A stretch of 8,841 nucleotides of DNA from Bacteroidota bacterium (lineage in GTDB: Bacteria; Bacteroidota; Bacteroidia; Bacteroidales; Tenuifilaceae). The translations under genes and the position numbers were made by a program. The notes under the pieces were generated by a model. The model was given only the letters and a program-made list of their open reading frames with translations. It had not been told where the DNA came from and did no database searches. The DNA lies in the NCBI GenBank assembly GCA_023406715.1, contig JAEXVC010000081.1:1-8841 (forward strand), read 5' to 3'. Of the stretch, positions 1-5,217 are shown in pieces; position 1 is the stretch's first letter, and every line of letters begins with the position of its first letter.

Positions 1-996
1 CTTGAGAACGATGCAATTCTTCAGCAATATACTCTGGGAACGCTTGGGGTTAACCTAATTTATGCGTGTTTTAACTATCACGATAGACCCAATGTTTTCT
101 TGCAATCGCTAATGGATAACTTGTCGAGCGATAGGGTTGAGATTACGATGGCTCGTATGACTGGCCCTGATTTATCGTGGGTTGATAATAGGTTGCTCAG
201 TGTGCAGTTGGTAAAGAATGGTATGACTCCAGCAATCATTTTCGACCGCTTTGGCAAGGTTCAGGAACCCGACGATATGCTTTACAAAAAGAATGCTCTG
301 CTTTTACGTGGTAGATTTAGACCAATTACCTACGTTGGGTTCGATATTCTTAAATCGTCATACGCACATTTTAAGCAGAATGCAGCCTTTACATCGGAAA
401 ATACACTTCAAATCTCCGAAATCACCCTAAATAATTTACTTGATGAGGGCGAAATCAACGAACGAGATTTTTTGGATAGGGTTGATATCCTCAATGGAAT
501 GGGACAAAATGTGATGATATCGAACTTTAAGGAGTTCTATAAACTTGTTGAGTATTTTGGACGGTTTAGACATAAAAATCTTAGAATTATTATGGGCGTT
601 CCAACCTTTGCTAAGGTTATGGACAAAAACTACTATACAGGACTGGCAGGTGGACTGCTTGAGGCAGTTGGAAAAATGTTTCCTGCTCGGACTAAATTCT
701 ATATCTATCCAGCATTAAATAGGCAAACTAAAAAGCTTATGGGAACCGATGATATTCCGTTGGCTCCCGATGTAATGCACATCTATGAGTATTTATTGGA
801 GAACGCACTTATTGTAAATCTCAAAAACGTTAAGCACGAGTGGCTAGGCATTGACTCAAACGAGGTGTTACAGTTAATTCATAGCGGCGATAATCGATGG
901 GAAACTATGGTGCCAAATTACGTTGTAAAGAACATTAAAGAGAAAAAATTGTTTGGATATGCTAAAGGCAGTGACAAGTTAAAAGTTAAAAGTTAA
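1..996 (+). CDS. Conserved Bacteroidota protein of unknown function, 3' part (5' end outside window)
   Basis: The frame is open from base 1 (codons read LENDAILQQYTLGTLGVNLI), so the TTG at 100 is not a real start. The window holds the last 331 codons, ending at TAA 994-996. From memory, the sequence matches a cytoplasmic-looking family of about 480 residues found in Bacteroidota, whose members carry inconsistent automatic names (TonB-dependent receptor, nicotinate-nucleotide adenylyltransferase) that the sequence does not support. Stretches I regard as conserved are VDNRLLSVQLVKNGMT (window codons 61-76), VMISNF (about 171-176), GGLLEAVGKMF (217-227) and the C-terminal KEKKLFGY (313-320). 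No signal peptide, membrane segment or known catalytic motif is visible in this part. After KLFGY come 11 extra residues (AKGSDKLKVKS), the last of them encoded by the 7-bp repeat array, so the natural C-terminus has probably been extended by the repeat. It lies 79 bp upstream of sucA on the same strand with no terminator-like hairpin between, so co-transcription is possible. Function unknown. Confidence 0.8.
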   Translation, partial: LENDAILQQYTLGTLGVNLIYACFNYHDRPNVFLQSLMDNLSSDRVEITMARMTGPDLSWVDNRLLSVQLVKNGMTPAIIFDRFGKVQEPDDMLYKKNALLLRGRFRPITYVGFDILKSSYAHFKQNAAFTSENTLQISEITLNNLLDEGEINERDFLDRVDILNGMGQNVMISNFKEFYKLVEYFGRFRHKNLRIIMGVPTFAKVMDKNYYTGLAGGLLEAVGKMFPARTKFYIYPALNRQTKKLMGTDDIPLAPDVMHIYEYLLENALIVNLKNVKHEWLGIDSNEVLQLIHSGDNRWETMVPNYVVKNIKEKKLFGYAKGSDKLKVKS

Positions 997-1018
997 AAGT
1001 TAAAAGTTAAAAGTTAAA
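976..1018 (+). repeat. Tandem heptamer array, about 5 copies of AAAAGTT
   Basis: Five exact copies of AAAAGTT run from 981 to 1015, with a partial copy before (AAGTT, 976-980) and AAA after. The array overlaps the last six codons and the stop of the upstream gene and forms the first part of the sucA leader. Every copy junction contains the palindrome TTAA, so TAA occurs on both strands. Because 7 is not a multiple of 3, all six frames meet a stop inside 21 bp. Copy number in such perfect short repeats is probably variable through slippage (inference). Confidence 0.9.
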
Positions 1019-1040
1019 GAAAACCTAACCATCTCTTTAC

Positions 1041-1068
1041 GAACAACCATCAACGAACAACTATCAAC
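1041..1068 (+). repeat. Imperfect 14-bp direct repeat in the sucA leader
   Basis: GAACAACCATCAAC (1041-1054) is followed directly by GAACAACTATCAAC (1055-1068), 13 of 14 bases identical. It sits 7 bp before the sucA ATG, in a G-poor, A/C-rich leader that would be largely unstructured in mRNA. This would suit Bacteroidota initiation, which rarely uses a Shine-Dalgarno sequence. Whether the duplication is functional or simple-sequence drift cannot be told from one genome. Confidence 0.75.
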
Positions 1069-1075
1069 TTAAAAA

Positions 1076-3877
1076 ATGAATAAATACTTAAGCAATATCG
1101 ACCCTCAGGCAATTGAAAGTTTATACCAGTTGTGGAAAGCAGATTCCAACTCTGTGGACTTACAGTGGCAGAAGTTCTTTTTAGGTTTTGAGTTTGCATT
1201 GGCCAATTACAAAAGTTCAGGAACCGATATTTCGGACTCCGAATTCAAAGTAATTAAGTTGATTGAAGGCTATAGGCTTCGCGGACACCTATTTACCAAA
1301 ACAAATCCAGTGCGAAACCGTAGAAAGCATACTCCAACATTGGATATTGAGAATTTTGGATTGACCACAGCCGACTTACCTAAAACATTCCAAGCAGGCA
1401 AAATTATTGGAATAGGAGTTACAACCCTAGAGAAAATTATTGAACACCTTAATAATACATACTGTCGTAGCATTGGAGTAGAGTATATGTACCTGCGCGA
1501 CCCAAAGTATGTTGAGTGGATTCAATTCCGAATTGAAAAATCGGCCAATAAAACCGAATTTACAGCTGAGCAACGAAAACATATTTTTCATCACTTAGTG
1601 CTTGCTGTTGGATTTGAGCAATTTATACATCGTAAGTTTATTGGGCAAAAACGATTCTCGTTGGAGGGTTTAGAGGCATTAATTCCAGCACTAGATACTA
1701 CCATTGAACACGGCTCGGAGTATGGAGCAGAGGAGTTTGTGATTGGAATGGCGCATCGTGGACGTTTGAACGTTATTACCAACATAATGGGTAAACCCTA
1801 CGAGAATGTGTTTGCTGAGTTTATGGGCGAAAAGTACGACGATGAATCATCGTTGGGCGATGTGAAGTACCATTTGGGCTATAGCAACACAATTACAACC
1901 GATAAGGGTAAGAATATTCGGTTGAATCTTGTTCCAAATCCATCGCACTTGGAAACTGTTGGGCCTATTGCCGAGGGAATTTCGCGTGCAAGAATAGAGA
2001 AATTCTACAATAACGATTACAGCAAGCTTATACCTATTATTATTCACGGCGATGCAGCGGTAGCAGTACAAGGTGTAGTTTATGAAACCATACAGATGTC
2101 GCAGCTTGCGGGCTATACCACAGGTGGAACAATTCACCTTGTGCTTAACAATCAGGTTGGTTTTACCACTAATTATATAGAAGCTCGAAGTAGTACCTAC
2201 AGCACCGATGTGGCAAAGGTAACGCGATGTCCTGTTTTTCACGTAAATGCCGATGACCCAGAAGCATTGGTTCACACCATTCAAATAGCTGTGGAGTACA
2301 GGCAAACTTTCCATACCGATGTTTTTATTGATATTCTGGGGTATAGGAGATATGGACATAACGAGGGCGATGAACCTCGTTTTACACAGCCAGTTCTGTA
2401 CGATTTAATCGCCAAGCATCCTAACGTTAGGGATTTTTACGCGTCAAGGTTGATAGATAAAAGTGTAATCAATACTGATGAAGTGAAGGAGGAGAAGCAG
2501 AAGTTCGATACACTTCTCGAAGAACGCTTAGAAATAGCCAAGAGCAACACCAAAATAAAGATTCTGAAGTTTTTACCCGAAACCTGGAAGGATTTTAGAT
2601 TCTCAAATTCTGCAGATTTTGTTGAATCGCCCGAGACGAAAGTTTCGGTCGATAGTATCAATAAGGTTGCAAAGGCTTTAAATACATTGCCTGCCGATAA
2701 GGAATTCTTTAAAAAGTTAACTAAGATAATTGAGGAGCGTGCTGAGTTAATTAAATCGGGAAAGGTAGATTGGGCTTTGGGTGAGTTAATTGCATACGGC
2801 ACTTTACTGCTGGAAGGGCATTCAGTCCGTTTGAGTGGACAGGATTCGGAACGCGGAACATTCTCGCATCGACATTCGGCTTACAACGTAGCAAATACCG
2901 AGGAGAAGTACTATCCGTTGAATCATATTGACCCAAGTCAGGCTCAATTCAATGTGCTTAACAGCTTATTGTCGGAATACGGTGTAATGGGATTTGAGTA
3001 CGGGTATTCAGTTGCATTGCCCGAAGCGCTTACAATTTGGGAAGCACAGTTCGGCGATTTCCATAATGTTGCACAGGTGATAATTGACCAGTATATTAGC
3101 TCTGCAGAGGATAAATGGGGGTTGCAATCGGGATTGGTGTTGCTGCTTCCTCACGGATTCGAGGGGCAAGGGCCTGAGCATTCTAGTGCAAGGATTGAGC
3201 GATTCTTGACCCTTACTGCACGGAATAATATGCAAATTGCCAATTGTACAACCTCTGCAAATTTTTTTCACATACTGCGACGTCAGGTAAAACGCGATTT
3301 CCGAACTCCATTGGTTGTATTCACACCTAAGAGTGCGTTACGTCATCCACAAACCATATCGGATATTACCGAGTTAACTAGCGGTAAGTTCCACGAGGTT
3401 ATTGATGATATTAATGTTGATGAGAAAGTTGTTAGTAGAGTTGTTTTCTGCTCAGGAAAAATATATTTCGATTTATTGCAACGCAAGAAGGAACTGGAAG
3501 TGAATGATATCGCCCTTGTTAGAGTTGAACAACTCTATCCGTTCCCAATAAGCCAGATAGAGCGTGTAATTGATAGGTATCTCAATGCAAAGAAATGGCT
3601 TTGGGTTCAGGAGGAGCCTCAGAATATGGGTGCTTGGAATTTTATTAAGGAAAATCTTATACAAGTTCCATTGGAGTTGATTTCCAGAGCGCCGAGCGGA
3701 AGCCCTGCCGTTGGTTTAAGTAAGATTCACGCTATAGAGCAGGCCGATATTATTGGCAAGGTATTTCGTAAATGCACCTGCGAGTTGAAGAATAAGTACT
3801 GTGGATTGCAGTGCGAGGAAGGCTCTAAACGGTTTGAACGCCAAAAGCAACATGAGTATCTTGAGAAAAAGAGTTAG
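1076..3877 (+). CDS. sucA: 2-oxoglutarate dehydrogenase E1 component (thiamine diphosphate-dependent)
   Basis: E1 of the 2-oxoglutarate dehydrogenase complex. It decarboxylates 2-oxoglutarate and reductively succinylates the lipoyl arm of E2 in the TCA cycle, in the cytoplasm. The 933 residues match the usual full length. An N-terminal E1o segment (residues 1-40, YLSNIDPQAIESLYQLWK) is present, followed by the linker around GYRLRGHL (65-72). The ThDP domain has GMAHRGRLNV (224-233), VKYHLG (263-268), NPSHLE (288-293), HGDAAVAVQG (324-333), LNNQVGFTT (357-365) and GYRRYGHNEGDEP (422-434). By comparison with E. coli E1o as I remember it, His227 and His266 are the substrate histidines, and Asp326 and Asn359 bind the Mg-diphosphate. 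The transketolase-like C-terminal half has GQDSERGTFSHRH (588-600), LPHGFEGQGPEHSSAR (691-706) and WVQEEPQNMGAW (843-854). The unusual part is the last 36 residues, which carry four cysteines (900, 902, 909, 913). The ATG at 1076 has an A-rich leader and no Shine-Dalgarno sequence. sucB follows after 46 bp. Confidence 0.98.
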   Translation: MNKYLSNIDPQAIESLYQLWKADSNSVDLQWQKFFLGFEFALANYKSSGTDISDSEFKVIKLIEGYRLRGHLFTKTNPVRNRRKHTPTLDIENFGLTTADLPKTFQAGKIIGIGVTTLEKIIEHLNNTYCRSIGVEYMYLRDPKYVEWIQFRIEKSANKTEFTAEQRKHIFHHLVLAVGFEQFIHRKFIGQKRFSLEGLEALIPALDTTIEHGSEYGAEEFVIGMAHRGRLNVITNIMGKPYENVFAEFMGEKYDDESSLGDVKYHLGYSNTITTDKGKNIRLNLVPNPSHLETVGPIAEGISRARIEKFYNNDYSKLIPIIIHGDAAVAVQGVVYETIQMSQLAGYTTGGTIHLVLNNQVGFTTNYIEARSSTYSTDVAKVTRCPVFHVNADDPEALVHTIQIAVEYRQTFHTDVFIDILGYRRYGHNEGDEPRFTQPVLYDLIAKHPNVRDFYASRLIDKSVINTDEVKEEKQKFDTLLEERLEIAKSNTKIKILKFLPETWKDFRFSNSADFVESPETKVSVDSINKVAKALNTLPADKEFFKKLTKIIEERAELIKSGKVDWALGELIAYGTLLLEGHSVRLSGQDSERGTFSHRHSAYNVANTEEKYYPLNHIDPSQAQFNVLNSLLSEYGVMGFEYGYSVALPEALTIWEAQFGDFHNVAQVIIDQYISSAEDKWGLQSGLVLLLPHGFEGQGPEHSSARIERFLTLTARNNMQIANCTTSANFFHILRRQVKRDFRTPLVVFTPKSALRHPQTISDITELTSGKFHEVIDDINVDEKVVSRVVFCSGKIYFDLLQRKKELEVNDIALVRVEQLYPFPISQIERVIDRYLNAKKWLWVQEEPQNMGAWNFIKENLIQVPLELISRAPSGSPAVGLSKIHAIEQADIIGKVFRKCTCELKNKYCGLQCEEGSKRFERQKQHEYLEKKS

Positions 3878-3895
3878 AATAAAATATTTTCTCTT

Positions 3896-3917
3896 TTAAC
3901 AGTTAACGATTAACGTT
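3896..3917 (+). repeat. Three heptad-phased TTAAC elements in the sucA-sucB spacer
   Basis: TTAAC occurs at 3896-3900, 3903-3907 and 3911-3915, that is at steps of 7 and 8 bp (TTAACAG, TTAACGAT, TTAACGT). The cluster fills most of the 46-bp spacer and ends 6 bp before the sucB ATG. It resembles a degenerate version of the TTAAAAG array before sucA. The spacer has no GC-rich hairpin, which agrees with read-through from sucA into sucB. Confidence 0.6.
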
Positions 3918-3923
3918 TCACCT

Positions 3924-5168
3924 ATGATTATTGAAGTTCGAATTCCAAGTCCCGGAGAGTCAATTAGCGAGGTTGAATTAACCCGCTGGTTGGTTGAAAA
4001 TGGGACAATAGTTAGTAAAGACCAAGAGGTTGCTGAAATTGAATCGGAGAAGGCAACTCTTCCAATAATTGCACCTGAATCTGGAAAATTAAATATACTG
4101 GTTGGACAAGGTAGTGCTGTTAAAGTAAATGCTATTGCCTGTACCATTGACACTTCTGTTGCTGATAGCGCAGAGGTGAAAGATAAATCAGTTGAGCATC
4201 CACCTCAGGTAAAAGAAGAAGTTAAACCAAGGGAAACTACTTCAAATACCGAGGTCACGGTAGTTGAAGGAAATATCAAAGTTACGCCTTTGGCAAAACA
4301 GATTATGGCTGACAGTAATCTTTCAGTTGATGATATAATAAATGGACTCCGACGAATTACTGCTCAAGATGTTGAGTTGGTTAAGAATCAATCTAATCAA
4401 ACAACTCCAATTCCTGTTCAATCAAGGATTTCAACCGAAAGGGTAGAGGAGCGAGCCAAAATGTCGCAGTTGAGGAAGAAGGTGAGCGAACGATTGGTAT
4501 CGGTTAAGAACCAAACCGCAATGCTGACCACGTTCAACGAGGTTGATATGAGCCGTGTTATGGAAATACGCGCTAAGTATCAGCATGAGTTCAAGGAAAA
4601 GTACGGAGTTAAGTTGGGGTTAATGTCGTTTTTCACAAAGGCTGTGGTTGAAGCATTAAAACTTCATCCTATGACCAATTCCTATATTGATGGAGAGGAA
4701 ATTGTAACTCCAAACTATTACGATATTGGTGTTGCTGTTCAGGCACCTAAAGGCTTAATGGTTCCTGTACTTCGGAATGTTGAAGGTATGAGTTTTGCTC
4801 AAATTGAGCAGGGTATTCAGGAGTTAGCAAATAGAGCGCGTTCAGGAAAAATTACCTTGGACGAGTTGAATGGTGGAACATTTACAATTACCAATGGCGG
4901 AATTTTTGGTTCAATGCTTTCCACTCCGATTCTAAATCCCCCGCAATCGGGAATTTTAGGAATGCACAATATAGCCGACAGGCCAGTTGCCGTTAACGGC
5001 AAGGTGGAAATCCGACCAATTATGTACGTGGCCTTATCGTACGACCATAGAATAATTGATGGAAAAGACTCAGCCTCATTTCTGATGGACGTTAAGCGAA
5101 TGATAGAAAATCCGGAAGCAATTCTGTTTGGTGGCGGTAGTTTGGATAAGAAACTAATAGGATTATAA
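3924..5168 (+). CDS. sucB: 2-oxoglutarate dehydrogenase E2, dihydrolipoyllysine-residue succinyltransferase
   Basis: E2 core of the 2-oxoglutarate dehydrogenase complex. It takes the succinyl group from E1 on its lipoyl-lysine and transfers it to CoA. The 414 residues are close to the usual length (about 400). The order is one lipoyl domain (1-76) with the modified Lys43 in EIESEKATLPI; a polar, charged linker (about 77-115); a peripheral-subunit-binding domain (about 118-152, VTPLAKQIMADSNLSVDDII); a second linker; and the catalytic acyltransferase domain (about 180-414). The latter has the hallmark LSYDHRIIDGKDS (371-383), with catalytic His375 and Asp379 at the same positions as in E. coli by my alignment. 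The pairing with sucA, the single lipoyl domain and the overall sequence favour succinyltransferase over the pyruvate or branched-chain E2. The subunit-binding domain lacks the common GTGxxGR loop and reads INGLRRIT (139-146) instead, two residues shorter. The ATG at 3924 has no Shine-Dalgarno sequence. The gene is probably translated from a sucAB mRNA that ends at the hairpin starting 4 bp after the stop. Confidence 0.97.
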   Translation: MIIEVRIPSPGESISEVELTRWLVENGTIVSKDQEVAEIESEKATLPIIAPESGKLNILVGQGSAVKVNAIACTIDTSVADSAEVKDKSVEHPPQVKEEVKPRETTSNTEVTVVEGNIKVTPLAKQIMADSNLSVDDIINGLRRITAQDVELVKNQSNQTTPIPVQSRISTERVEERAKMSQLRKKVSERLVSVKNQTAMLTTFNEVDMSRVMEIRAKYQHEFKEKYGVKLGLMSFFTKAVVEALKLHPMTNSYIDGEEIVTPNYYDIGVAVQAPKGLMVPVLRNVEGMSFAQIEQGIQELANRARSGKITLDELNGGTFTITNGGIFGSMLSTPILNPPQSGILGMHNIADRPVAVNGKVEIRPIMYVALSYDHRIIDGKDSASFLMDVKRMIENPEAILFGGGSLDKKLIGL

Positions 5169-5171
5169 AAT

Positions 5172-5203
5172 AAGAAAGCGGCTTTAAATGCCGCTTTTCT
5201 TTT
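5172..5203. terminator. Bidirectional intrinsic terminator between sucB and the sensor gene
   Basis: AAAGCGGC (5175-5182) pairs with GCCGCTTT (5190-5197) around a 7-base loop, TTTAAAT. The stem extends to about 11 bp (AAGAAAGCGGC, from 5172) if one T is bulged. On the plus strand it ends in TTTTCTTTT (5195-5203), starting just after the sucB stop. On the minus strand the stem is followed by a T-rich run ending in ATTTT, downstream of the sensor stop. It occupies the 49-bp gap between two convergent genes, so it most likely serves both. Confidence 0.85.
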
Positions 5204-5217
5204 GATGTACTAATTTG

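Noticed and set aside
100..996. TTG at 100 as the start of the first gene
   Set aside because: The same frame is open and matches the family from base 1 (LENDAILQQYTLGTLGVN), so the gene is cut by the window edge and TTG is an internal leucine codon.
981..1068. CRISPR-like array
   Set aside because: Units are 7 or 14 bp and contiguous, with no spacers and no cas genes nearby; this is simple tandem repetition.
1847..2359. 170-residue open frame on the minus strand inside sucA
   Set aside because: It is antisense to highly conserved E1 motifs, has no family resemblance, and the composition looks like a shadow of the real gene.
2437..2802. 121-residue minus-strand frame inside sucA
   Set aside because: Shadow frame opposite a conserved coding region, with no recognisable domain or start context.
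3881..3890. AAAATATTTT palindrome after sucA as a terminator
   Set aside because: A perfect 10-bp palindrome but entirely A/T with no loop, too weak for termination; the operon logic also favours read-through to sucB.
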